Positions 1-9,556 of a stretch of DNA of 64,000 nt are shown here, one piece after another. The notes under the pieces are model-generated. The model did not search any database, had not been told where the DNA came from, and saw only the letters and a list, made by a program, of their open reading frames with translations. Positions within the stretch are counted from its first letter, which is position 1. Each line of letters starts with the position of its first letter. Origin of the DNA: Cladopsammia gracilis (taxonomy: Eukaryota; Cnidaria; Anthozoa; Scleractinia; Dendrophylliidae); NCBI GenBank assembly GCA_022457155.1, contig JAJGOT010000503.1, forward strand, positions 453,501-517,500, given 5' to 3'. Made by a program: the position numbers and the translations under genes.

Positions 1-272
1 TAAATTTCCTCTCATTTAATACATGAGATGAGCACAATTTTTCTACATTAAGATCAACGACTTTAATTTACCAAGTTAGAATCCTCATATTATGCAACAC
101 TTCTCACAAAGTTTCACATTAAAATGATAGCAATACATGTATATTGACTGATGATTATTTACATTTATTTGGTTTGCATTTCTTAATATAAACGAGACAT
201 TTATAAATACTGTCAGGAACAGTACAGAGCATTAACATATATTAACAACTAACAGCGGTTCACGTCGCTCAT

Positions 273-371
273 AGCCTCCTACGCAGACGTCCTTTAATAG
301 ACGTCCCACGTTCGTGGGGGAGGAAGGATTGCGTGACGAGCCCTAAGGACGTCACGGCTGCGTAGGAGGCT
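273..371. mobile_element. Short palindromic MITE with 11-bp target duplication
   Basis: The ends AGCCTCCTACGCAG and CTGCGTAGGAGGCT are perfect inverted repeats, and the interior also pairs (GACGTCC with GGACGTC). The 11-bp direct repeat ACGTCGCTCAT lies at 262-272 and 372-382. A duplication of this length fits Mutator-like elements (9-11 bp), but at 99 bp it encodes nothing and must be non-autonomous. Family assignment is inference. Confidence 0.8.
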
Positions 372-382
372 ACGTCGCTCAT

Positions 383-1992
383 CGAATCTGTTTCACTGCA
401 AGGGCCAGTTTCATCGCAGACGCTGTTTTCATTACGAAACATTTCGTCCGAATTTCACAATGAATATTCACATTCAGTAATAACACTGTTGTTTTGTATA
501 GTCCTTTACTCTCTCAAACCAGTATGCAGCTATAAAAGTGACCATGTTTTCAAGGTTTAAAAAAATCGGGCCGGCAAATCGGCACATCGAATTGATCGAA
601 ACAAATACGGCCCTAATTATCGAAAGAAAAGGATTTTTGGGATTTAAATTAGCACAAATGATAAAAAAGCACAACGTTAAAGGAAACGCGAGTTATGATT
701 TCAAAAGCGCTCGCACTGCCCGCTCTCTAGAAGGTAAACACAGGGAAAACCCATCAACGTGGTCCTCCAACAAGCATGGCGGACGGTAATTCAAGGGTCA
801 CCTGAGCGCACACACTCTATGGGAATTCGCGCATTTAATTAAAATCGACGTGTTTATTGACCTTTATTGAGATAAGCGGTTTAAGGTTAAAAGAATGTCT
901 CAAGAATGTCTAAGCTGAGAGCGCCAGAACTTTCGTTCATTCAGGCCAGTGATTTCTGGCGCGGACTCGACTGTCTGTGAGTGACTCGTGAGTATTTTGC
1001 TATCAATATTTAATTCAACTCAAAACACAAATTCTCCTTACTGGTCCCCATACATTTCGTATAAGACAAATCAGGAGAAATTGTTAAAGGATCAAGAGAA
1101 CTCATCTTCGGTGATCATTATCGTAATTCTTATCACCTCTGTACTTAATAGTACATTGATACTACTAGGAGAAATTTGGTACTGATCACTACTGGCGCTT
1201 AAAAGGTTAATTCAAAATGCACGTACTGTAAACTACAAAGCAAAAAGTCACAGGTTTTTATACCGAGATAAACCCAAAATTGAACAGATATACATCAATT
1301 AACTTAAAAAAACATAGACATTTTCATGCCCCTCACATTTTACATTAAAGCTTTCAGAGCTTTTCAAACCCAATTCACAAACTCTTTTAAAACCCTTCCC
1401 TTTCTCAATACTTCTCAGACCTCTACAAAATAAAATATCGCCAAATAAATTGCCCTCTTCCAACGTTCTCTAAAATCTCAGTTAACTAAATCAAGCTATG
1501 AATATATCGCTTCATCACGCCACAAACCTGCGCTCGCTAAACCCCTTTCAAAAAATCATCAACCTATAAATATATCCCTTTGTCAAACTACAAACATCCC
1601 CTCCCTAAACCACTTTCAAATAATATGCAACTCGACTTTTGTTTTCTTATTGATAATATCTAACACAAATCTGCTAACAAATATGCACTAGGAATGTCCC
1701 CACAAATTCACTAAAAAGTCTATTAATAGTATCTAACGCATTTTTTGCTAACAAAAATGCATAAAGAATGCATGTTAGCCCACATAAACTCCTGTAAGTT
1801 AAACATTAACTTACAGGAGATAAAAATTAGTTAAGCTTGTTTAAAGTGCGACGCTGATAGGCTGGGCCTATCTATATATATTAGAAGTACCAGTTTTATA
1901 GCGTTGATCAACGTGTTTATCGAAGTGGACGTAAAGTTTAGTGTTGGTTGGCTTCCTGTAAATTCCTGCGTTAAGAAGGGTTATCGGACACC
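383..1992. other. No supported gene; degenerate short direct repeats and a hairpin
   Basis: No convincing gene is seen. An open frame of 83 codons at 538-789 has no recognisable domain and no splice context. At 1498-1630 a unit of about 67 bp occurs twice in diverged form. At 1650-1770 a second unit of about 75 bp (core TATCTAAC, GCTAACAAA, ATGCA) also occurs twice. A perfect hairpin with arms CTCCTGTAAGTTAA / TTAACTTACAGGAG lies at about 1789-1819. Confidence 0.5.
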
Positions 1993-2241
1993 AATCCACC
2001 GTAGGAAAAAAGATGGCGGCTGTTCATTTTACCACAATACCTTGCGGACCTAACACAGCACATAAGGCACAAAGAAAGCCAAATTTTTACAATATTTGTT
2101 CCAGTACTACGGACAATGTGTAGACTAGGTTTGTAGATTTGATAACTTTTCTTTACATTTTTATGAACGTTGTAAAGGTTTTTGTGCGCTAAGAATTATG
2201 GGTAAATGTACCAGTCGCCATCTTTTTTCCTACCGAGGATT
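1993..2241. mobile_element. 249-bp MITE, family copy 1
   Basis: The imperfect terminal inverted repeats start AATCC and contain GTAGGAAAAAAGATGGCG on the left, with the matching reverse complement ending in GAGGATT on the right. A second copy of the same length in the same orientation lies at 48946-49194 and differs at only a few positions by eye. No coding capacity is seen. Confidence 0.8.
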
Positions 2242-2557
2242 GGCAAGGTCAAGGAGGGAAGAGTCTTCCATGGAAATTAAAGTAATCACACCTGTTTTTT
2301 GAGAGATAGATCTAGAATGTTGGCCACTCGTGGTAAAAGGCTTCGTTATATGAATTCAGAAGGTGTTTGCCATATTAGGTTAAATCAAAGGGCTTTAAGA
2401 GCCATCTCGTAAATCCGAATCAACGTAAAGTTAAGTCCACAGATCGGGTTTAATTTTCCATACTGAGTTTGAAGTCAAAGAATTGAAGAGTAAAACAGAT
2501 TTAAACGACCAAACATCTCAACGTGACATAAATGTGCATTGTGTGAAACGAGACTGT

Positions 2558-2683
2558 CTAGAGAGGCCCTGCCAGGGTAAATTCCGACAGGCGACATGAC
2601 CCAAACTGACAACACTGACACGAGATATCTTAAAATTCAGACAAGCGACACGGGACCCCTCCCCCCTGGCAGGGCCTCTCTAG
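2558..2683. mobile_element. Palindromic MITE, 126 bp
   Basis: The 20-bp end CTAGAGAGGCCCTGCCAGGG is mirrored by CCCTGGCAGGGCCTCTCTAG. The interior carries GACAGGCGACATGAC and GACAAGCGACACGGG, a diverged internal direct repeat. It is non-coding. Confidence 0.8.
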
Positions 2684-3000
2684 ATAAATTGATGATGTAA
2701 TACTTCATGATGTAATTACACTGGGGAATTAAAACGAAGTTTGCTATGGCAATCATCTTTTAACACGTAATACACTGGGGAATTCAAAAAAGTTTACAAA
2801 TGAAGGAATTAGTGAAAACTTTTGTTTATTTGTTCACATATACTATATCTCGCTCAACGCTTCTCGTATTTAAGAGATAGAAAGGTTTCGTAAAACCATC
2901 TTCCCACAGAGATGAAATATTTTAAATAATGCTGTTAACAACTTTTTGAGAGATCGCCACATTCCTGACAGATTTTAGACAGTTTCGGTCTTCAACAGAT

Positions 3001-3168
3001 AATAGACCAATTTCGATATATTAAAATTCATGCTTGGCTCCGAGGCTTGGGGGAATAAAACAAAAGAAATGAATAATCCAACGCTGATCCTCAATTTGAT
3101 TTCTTTTGTTTTATTCCTCCAAGCCTCGGAGCCAAGTATGAATTTTAATATATCGAAATTGGTCTATT
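3001..3168. mobile_element. Fold-back MITE, 168 bp with arms of about 70 bp
   Basis: The left arm begins AATAGACCAATTTCGATATA and the right arm ends in its reverse complement. The pairing runs about 70 bp with very few mismatches around a loop of about 28 bp. It is strongly palindromic and non-coding. Confidence 0.85.
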
Positions 3169-4509
3169 CAGAAGTTTCTAGGTTGCATGTGAACGCGTGA
3201 AAATTATCATCCAAAACATGTTTGTTGACTTTGGGAAAGTTTTGAGGAAAGTAGGTCACTGTAAAAATTTTCTCTTTCTTTATTTATCTTTTTTAAATGT
3301 AATTTGTGATAATCGGTATTGACATAAATTAATATTTTGCCGACACGAAACAGAGAACCGGGTACTAGTGTAGTGCGCAGGGGCTCACGGTTCGTGAGTT
3401 TGAAAAGTGTTCGTTGATAGATTTGTGTCATTCTACGGTCAGCCTCGCCGCCTCTAGTACTGTTCAAACAAGTTAACTTTCGTCTTAGTTGTTTATTGTA
3501 ATACCTTAAGATTTGTTATCGGCAGTTTAGCCGCATTTTAGTCGTTTGTTTCTTAGTTAAAAACACCTTAAAACCCCAAAGGTAGCACCACTGCATAGGT
3601 CGGGGGTACACGGTCCCTATTTTTTCCAACAGTTGGTTTTTTGGGGTTTACGTGTCCGGCTCTGGTGCGCTTAGAGTTATCGTTATATTATAGTTCTTCG
3701 TCAATAACAAAACGTATCGTGGGCCTGGACGGCCAACCTAGAGTTATTGTAATATTATAGTATAGTATATTATAGTAATATTGTAATACGATAGTCCTTT
3801 GTCAATAATAAAATGTATTGTGGGCCTGGCTGACCAACGCGCCCATGCCTCAACCTTTGAGTGTGTTCGGTTGTGTAGTGAAGGCAAAATCTCGTGAATA
3901 CGCGAAGCGTTGAACGAGTTATAGCGGACGGGGATAAATGTGAAAATTTTCACTCCTCCTGTCCGTCCGTCCATCTATCGGCTGTAAACGTTTCTTGGTA
4001 ATTCTGCTGACCATTTTATAAGGCTTCGAGCTAGGGAGGACTTCAAATGGAGTTTTCAAGACTAGCTAAACGCTACAGCACGGTAAATGTTGTTTTTAAA
4101 TGCGTGATGTTTCGCTGCCATTTATAAAAGTTCAATTAAACCGAATTTTGTTTCAAAAGCGAATTAAAAAACATATCTTAGCGTGACACAAATATGCATG
4201 ACTAGATGATGTAATGTTTTAAATGTGTTACTCATCAATTCTTTGATTTTCAAGACTCAGCTAAACGCTATAGCACAATAAATGTTGTTTTTAAGTGCTA
4301 GCCTGCAAGCAAGCTTTGGGCAAGCTTTGGGCATGAATTTGAGTGGCTTTTGTACGAATTACAATTATGATGCACACAGCCATTATTTTTGTAAAAAGAC
4401 ATTAGCATGCTGATATGAGTGTAACTATTACTAGAAAATATTATAAGTAACAAAACTTTGTTTTTCTGTATTAGAAATGACAACTGCATTCTTTTGATTT
4501 CATCGTTTT
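3169..4509. other. Non-genic stretch with diverged direct repeats
   Basis: No supported gene is seen. Two diverged copies of a unit containing GTGGGCCTGG and preceded by CGTCAATAAC or TGTCAATAAT lie at about 3690-3740 and 3805-3835. A segment with CTAGCTAAACGCTA and AAATGTTGTTTTTAA occurs at about 4060-4100 and again at about 4250-4295, so this stretch seems to be an old local duplication. Confidence 0.45.
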
Positions 4510-5355
4510 CTTATTTATGCTTATCGGATCTAGACAGAGGCTAAGTACTCTCACGGATTCCCCAGCACTTGCAATTAAAGATCTTCAAGTAAACCGGGTC
4601 ACTACCACAAAATCACTTGGGGTGACCATTGATGACAAACTTGGCTGGAGTGACCACATCGAGAAAGTCACAAAGAAAGTCGCTTCTGGTATTGGGGCCA
4701 TGAAACGAATTAGGCACCTCGTTCCTCAAGCGACCTTATACTTAATTTATCAAGCATTGATACAGCCACACTTCGACTACTGCAACATTGTTTGGGGAAA
4801 CTGTGGGAAAACTCTGCAGAATAAACTACAAAAGCTACAAAACAGAGCAGCTCGTGTTTTGACCTATTCAAACTATGACGTAGATGCTGGTAATCTATTA
4901 GAACTCCTAGGATGGAAAAATCTTGCCTGCCAGCAACAAATTCAAAGAGCTACGATGGTTTATAGGTCTCTACACGGGTTGGCTCCAAACTATCTAAGTT
5001 CTAAATTTGAGAAGCGAGAAATTAGTTACAACCTAAGGGACTCTGAGGATAAACTTAATGTTCCATTGCCGCGCACAAACTATTATAAAAATAGTTTCAG
5101 TTATAGTGGCGCCAAGCTCTGGAACAGCCTTTCTCATAATGTAAGGAAAGCTGAGTCCCTTGGGCAATTTAAACGACTTCTCAAAGGGGAACTATAAGGC
5201 ACGGCATTCGTGGAAAGCAGCTTTTTATTATTTAATTAAATTCTTCATATATAGATATTTTTTAATATTAGTTTATTGCTTTGTGTTAAGTATTATAATG
5301 ATTTTTAGCTGACGAATTTTAACCGTGTTTAAATAAAGATTATCTATCTATCTAT
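4510..5355 (+). mobile_element. 5'-truncated LINE, C-terminal part of reverse transcriptase ORF
   Basis: The frame 4517-5197 encodes 226 residues that match the C-terminal tail of jockey/CR1/L2-like LINE ORF2 proteins: SLGVTIDDKLGWSDHI, then QPHFDYCNIVWGNC, LQKLQNRAARVL, and SGAKLWNSL near the end. The catalytic reverse transcriptase motifs are absent, so this is a 5'-truncated insertion. The 3' end is a short (TATC)n run at 5340-5355, as in CR1/L2-type elements. The frame has no internal stop, so the insertion may be young. The first ATG is fortuitous. Confidence 0.85.
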
Positions 5356-5360
5356 TTGTT

Positions 5361-5611
5361 GAAGGGGCGGATCCAGGAATTTCTGAAAGGGGGGGGGGGG
5401 TCCGTGTGCATTCCTGAGAGTCGAAAGCGTTTGTTAAGTCAAAAACTTGACAATCAGTCAATTGGTGGAAGTGAAACAACTGCAACTGCGTATAAAACAA
5501 TTTTATTCTATTATTCTTATGAACCACATGGGAGACACAGGTCTGATAGGGGGGGGGGGGGGGGGGGGGAGGTCCGGACCCCACCGACCCTCCCCCTGGA
5601 TCCGCCACTGT
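5361..5611. mobile_element. MITE-like element with GGCGGATCCAG ends and poly-G tract
   Basis: The ends GGCGGATCCAGG (left) and CCTGGATCCGCC (right) are inverted repeats. Inside lie a G run near 5391-5400 and a run of 21 G at 5549-5569. Related sequence occurs at 49993-50385 and near 56562. The open frames over it come from the G runs and are not genes. Confidence 0.6.
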
Positions 5612-5990
5612 GTTGTAAAAGTGTTTCTTTACTTCTACTTTATTTGCCGAGGTTCTAAACTGGCCGGAAGGATTTTTTTATGCATTGCATGCTTTACAGA
5701 AATAACTTGTATTTAACTTAAAAACTAAAGGACTTAGCATAAATATTGACTTAACATAAAATAAAGTTTTATGAGTAGGTGTTGACAAATGATTAGTATG
5801 ACCATTTCAAACGAATTCTAATAATTATCATTTCTCTTCTACCCTTTTTCCCGTTTCATATCAAACGAAAAAGGGAATCAAGAGCAACGACAAAACATAT
5901 GTACAAAACAACTTGCTTTAGGTACTAAGCTGCCTGTTAAGTAATTAATGTACAACAAAGAACTTTCTTATCGTTACTCTACTTTTTTTT
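5612..5990. other. No gene seen
   Basis: This is AT-rich sequence between the MITE and the minisatellite, with no recognisable coding or repeat feature. Confidence 0.4.
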
Positions 5991-6481
5991 CTAGTTTCTG
6001 GCGGTGTTGTGATTTTTTCCGTGTGGAATCCAAAGTTTTCCATTAGTCTAAAGTTGTCATATTAGTGTCACGTTGCTCTTAAGTTCTTATCCTTGAGTCT
6101 TCTCGTTTTTTTTAGTTTCTGGTGTTGTTGTATTTTTTTCCATGTGGAATCCAAAGTTTTCCATTAGTCTAAAGTTGTCATATTAGTGTCACGTTGCTCT
6201 TAAGTTCTTATCCTTGAGTCTTCTCGTTTTTTCTTTTAGTTTCTGGTGTTGTTGTATTTTTTTCCATGTGGAATCCAAAGTTTTCCAAGTCTAAAGTTGT
6301 CATATTAGTGTCACGTTGCTCTTAAGTTCTTATCCTTGAGTCTTCTCGTTTTTTCTTTTAGTTTCTGGTGTTGTTGTATTTTTTCTGTGTGGAATCCAAA
6401 GTTTTCCAAGTCTAAAGTTGTCATATTAGTGTCATGTTGCTCTGAAGTTCTTATCCTTGAGTCTTCTCGTTTCTTCTTTTA
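5991..6481 (-). repeat. K2P-tail minisatellite, block 1 (about 4 units)
   Basis: About four tandem units of roughly 120-123 bp. Each starts near GTTTCTGGTGTTGTTG and contains GTGGAATCCAAAGTTTTCC. Read on the minus strand, a unit encodes residues like TNMTTLDLENFGFHMEK, the same as the C-terminal tail of the neighbouring K2P-1 channel (DANMTYLDLENFGFQMEE). Units carry small indels, so the frame is not kept throughout. The array continues after a MITE at 7056-7660. Confidence 0.9.
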
Positions 6482-6482
6482 T

Positions 6483-7055
6483 GCGGGTGTCACACAGTCG
6501 CGATTTTGCTTCACGATTACCTGACGATGCGAAAAGTGACAAAAATCATGAGTCCTTCGCGAGAGGTCTTAGAGCACTTGACGGGCTCTGATATAGGACT
6601 TAAGTGGTCTTCAGTGTGTCTTGAAGGACGTGATAAGTCGGCAAACTCTCACGAACATTTTGACCATGCTCAAAACAATCGTGAGAGTCAGCCGATCTAT
6701 CTTCGTCGGGTAGCGGACGCCAAACCGTCGTCAACTGCTCTTAAATGCTCTTGACGCTCGGGAGCCGCTCGTGAGCCGCTCTAATTGATCGCCAGTCCCA
6801 CTGATAGGTCGCCAACAGATCGCGAGTAGGACGCGAATGAACGTGGATTGCTCTGTTACGGCACGTCCGTTGATCGTGTATAGCTCGTTTGTAACTCGTG
6901 TATAGCTCTTGACAAACGTGAGTTGGACTTCACCTTGTGGTATTTTTATATTTTGACGCCACATTTCCTACGTTCTTTTCGCGATATTTTACAAATTTAG
7001 ATCGTGAAGGTCGTGAGCTGATCGTGAGTTTAGGTCTCGACTGTGTGACACCGCC
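6483..7055. mobile_element. MITE of about 573 bp inserted in the minisatellite
   Basis: The ends GCGGGTGTCACACAGTCGCG and (reversed) GGCGGTGTCACACAGTCGAG form a 20-bp imperfect inverted repeat. The insertion point is inside a repeat unit, with TTTA on both sides (6478-6481 and 7056-7059) as a likely target duplication. The interior is rich in CGTGAG and CTCTTGA motifs. Frames within it have no recognisable product. Confidence 0.8.
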
Positions 7056-7660
7056 TTTAGTTTCTGGCGGTGTTGTGATTTTTTCCGTGTGGAATCCAAA
7101 GTTTTCCAAGTCTAAAGTTGTCATATTAGTGTCACGTTGCTCTGAAGTTACTATTCTTGAGTCTTTTCGTTTTTTTTTTTTAGTTTCTGGTAATGTTGTA
7201 TTTTTTCCACGTGGAATCCAAAGTTTTCCAAGTCTAAAGTTGTCATATTAGTGTCATGTTGCTCTTAAGTTCTTATCCTTGAGTCTTCTCGTTTTTTTTT
7301 TAGTTTCTGGTGTTATTGTATTTTTTTCATGTAAAATCCAAAGTTTTCCAAGTCTAAAGTTGTCATATTAGTGTCACGTTGCTCTTAAGTTCTTGTCCTT
7401 GAGTCTTCTCGGTTTTTTTTTAGTTTCTGGTGTTGCTGTATTTTTTTCCATGTGGAATCCAAAGTTTTCCAAGTCTAAAGTTGTCATATTAGTGTCACGT
7501 TGCTCTGAAGTTCTTATCCTTGAGTCTTCTCGTTTTTTTTTTAGTTTCTGGTGTTGTTGTAATTTTTTCCATGTGGAATCCAAAGTTTTCCAAGTCTAAA
7601 GTTGTCATATTAGTGTCACGTTGCTCTGAAGTTATTATTCTTGACTGTTTTCGTTTTTTC
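7056..7660 (-). repeat. K2P-tail minisatellite, block 2 (about 5 units)
   Basis: Five further units of about 119-122 bp lead directly into the coding tail of K2P-1. The unit at 7374-7583 stays open on the minus strand and encodes more than one tail copy, including LDLENFGFHMEKNTATPETK. Small indels and stops separate units. K2P-2 has about one extra unit (about 24100-24205) and K2P-4 has one (about 32650-32975), so amplification is specific to this locus. Confidence 0.9.
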
Positions 7661-8458
7661 TAGTTTCTGGTAGTGTTGTGATTTCTTCCATTTGGAAACC
7701 AAAGTTTTCCAAGTCTAAATATGTCATATTTGCGTCACGTTGCACTGAACTACTATTTTGTTCAGTGTTTATCTGGTCCTGGGTTTTCCGAGGAAGACAC
7801 CCGGGACACAGAACGCGACATTTTGTTTCCTCGATGGCGGCCATGATGGCGTTCAGTACACTGGAGACAACACACAAGCCTAAAATAACGCAAACTGGTA
7901 AGAATATTCCGGTGAAAATGGAATAAGTGACTTCTCCTGCGTCAACTGTTGCAGCTTTGTTATCGAGATTTCTTGAGCTATTTCGCGACGATAGTGTTAT
8001 TATTTGTGGTTTGTTGGAAATGACGTAATCACCAAATCCAATGGTTGTGAAAGTTACAAACCAAAAATAAACTCCTTCGAGGAGGGTCCAATCTGTATTA
8101 AGCTTTGCTAGCAAACCATTTACCACAATTAACGTCACCATAAAGCTGAGCAAGATTACAGCCGCCTTAGTTTGTATTCGGTTTGGTTCAGCCCTCTTGA
8201 GAATTTTCTTCTCGAACTTCATAACAAGTGCGTAGACCAACTTGGTAATGACTTCACCGATAGATTTTAAAGCCAGCAATGTAATAGGAATTCCCAGCAA
8301 AGACACGAAGATGCACATTATCTGACCTGTAGGTGTTTGTGGAGTGATATATCCATAACCTGGCGAAAAACGATAAACTTTGGTTTCATTAAGTTTCGTT
8401 GACATGCAAGACGAAAATAATGGGTTCTGGACGAAATAAAAACCTCCGAATCATGCAT

Positions 8459-8503
<45 letters not shown>

Positions 8504-9556
8504 GTGGTTCTAGGTTGTCTTTGGTACTGAGGTTCATATAAACTTTAGAGGCTTGACGTCAGTCCAAAAAGTGATAAATTTTTAAGCAAAGCTGAGTTTC
8601 CCTACACCCAAATTTAAATATTTGTCGGTGATTGATTGACTTTTGAAGTGTTAACAACTGATATTCTGCATGAAAATGTAGCGATGACGTCAGTGTTCGG
8701 TCACAATTCAAATTTAGAAATCAATCAATCTTTTATTAAACAAAATAAATTATTTACAAAATTATAGGCACCCGCAGGGAGCCGCAAGCTAATCGAGGCG
8801 GGTGCTTTTAGAAATAAATAGATAAATGAATAAGAAATCACATTTCAAATAAAATACGGAGATAAATAAATTGGTACATAGATAAACAAAGAAACTGAGT
8901 CTTACAAGATTTTGAGTGAGTCATTTAACAAGTTGGATAATTATTTTCACGCGTCAGAATAAAATAAAACAAAGGAGAATGTCAAGAAATTATGTCTATT
9001 ATTGTGGGCATGTTAATATTCATACGAATAAGCATTATCAAGTGTTTTGAGGAGTAATTTTCGTAGATTATTTTTTAAAGCATTTTATGGAGTGTTTTCA
9101 AGGTGTTCGGCAGCACATTCCAGACCCTTGCGCCTACCTTCGAAAAGGACTTTCATTTAATTTCCAATTTTGCACCTTAATGTAAAAATGTAAAAGTTAT
9201 AAGAAGAAGCTCTGGTGTTATAAGAATGCACTCGGGAAACATTAGGATATTGCTTATTTTGACTCACCTATGGTAGTGATAGCTTGAAAGACAAAATCCA
9301 TTGCAGCAGGATATGTCCATACTGGCTTAGGATCGCTCAAAGCTTCATTCGCCAGACTAGAAAAGTTATTAAACTCCTCGATGGACATATTGTATTTAGA
9401 TACCATGGACTCGTACAGTGATCGTAACAACTGGTATTTTCTCTCAACGTCGTTTTCTTCTGTGTACTCTACTATGACAAACAGCCAAGCACTTAGCGAG
9501 GCCCATAATAAGAATCCAAAAGTTCGAAGAAGCGCTGTTTTAATGAGCGGATCCAT
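7635..9556 (-). CDS. K2P-1: two-pore-domain potassium channel, two coding exons
   Basis: This is a background (leak) potassium channel of the plasma membrane; K2P subunits act as dimers. Exon 1 is 9268-9556 and exon 2 is 7635-8359, joined by a GT-AG phase-1 intron (8360-9267), giving 337 residues, normal for a K2P. M1 is near residues 8-30, followed by an extracellular cap with NMS and NFS glycosylation sites. Pore 1 has TTIGYG (94-99) and the intron splits the first glycine codon of GYG. M2 is near 108-130, M3 near 160-181, pore 2 TTIGFGD is 201-207, and M4 is near 243-268. The tail has CPGC and ends NENSQE. The intron holds a LINE remnant and a TCA microsatellite. Both filters are canonical, so it is probably functional. 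Vertebrate subfamily cannot be assigned. Confidence 0.92.
8461..8503. repeat. (TCA)n microsatellite
   Basis: About 14 uninterrupted trinucleotides in the K2P-1 intron. The same repeat, longer, occupies the matching intron position of K2P-4 (33811-33882). Confidence 0.95.
8711..9230 (-). mobile_element. LINE tail inserted in the K2P-1 intron
   Basis: On the minus strand the stretch near 9080-9150 reads like a decayed LINE ORF2 C-terminus (SKVGARVWNVLPNTLKTL). The element ends in a short (GATT)n run at about 8711-8725. The K2P-4 intron continues from the shared CAAATTT sequence to the exon 1 flank without this insert, which defines the boundaries roughly. Confidence 0.6.

Noticed and set aside
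538..789. 83-codon plus-strand frame as a possible gene
   Set aside because: No domain, no splice signals and an overlapping antisense frame of similar length; composition looks like random AT-rich translation.
5348..5716. Three overlapping proline- or glycine-rich frames
   Set aside because: They are produced by G runs in a MITE on both strands.
7393..7599. Plus-strand frames over the minisatellite
   Set aside because: The repeat's meaning is on the minus strand, where it matches the K2P tail; the plus-strand translation has no such support.
8318..8503. Poly-Met frame in the K2P-1 intron (and the equivalent at 33668-33952)
   Set aside because: Translation of the TCA microsatellite.
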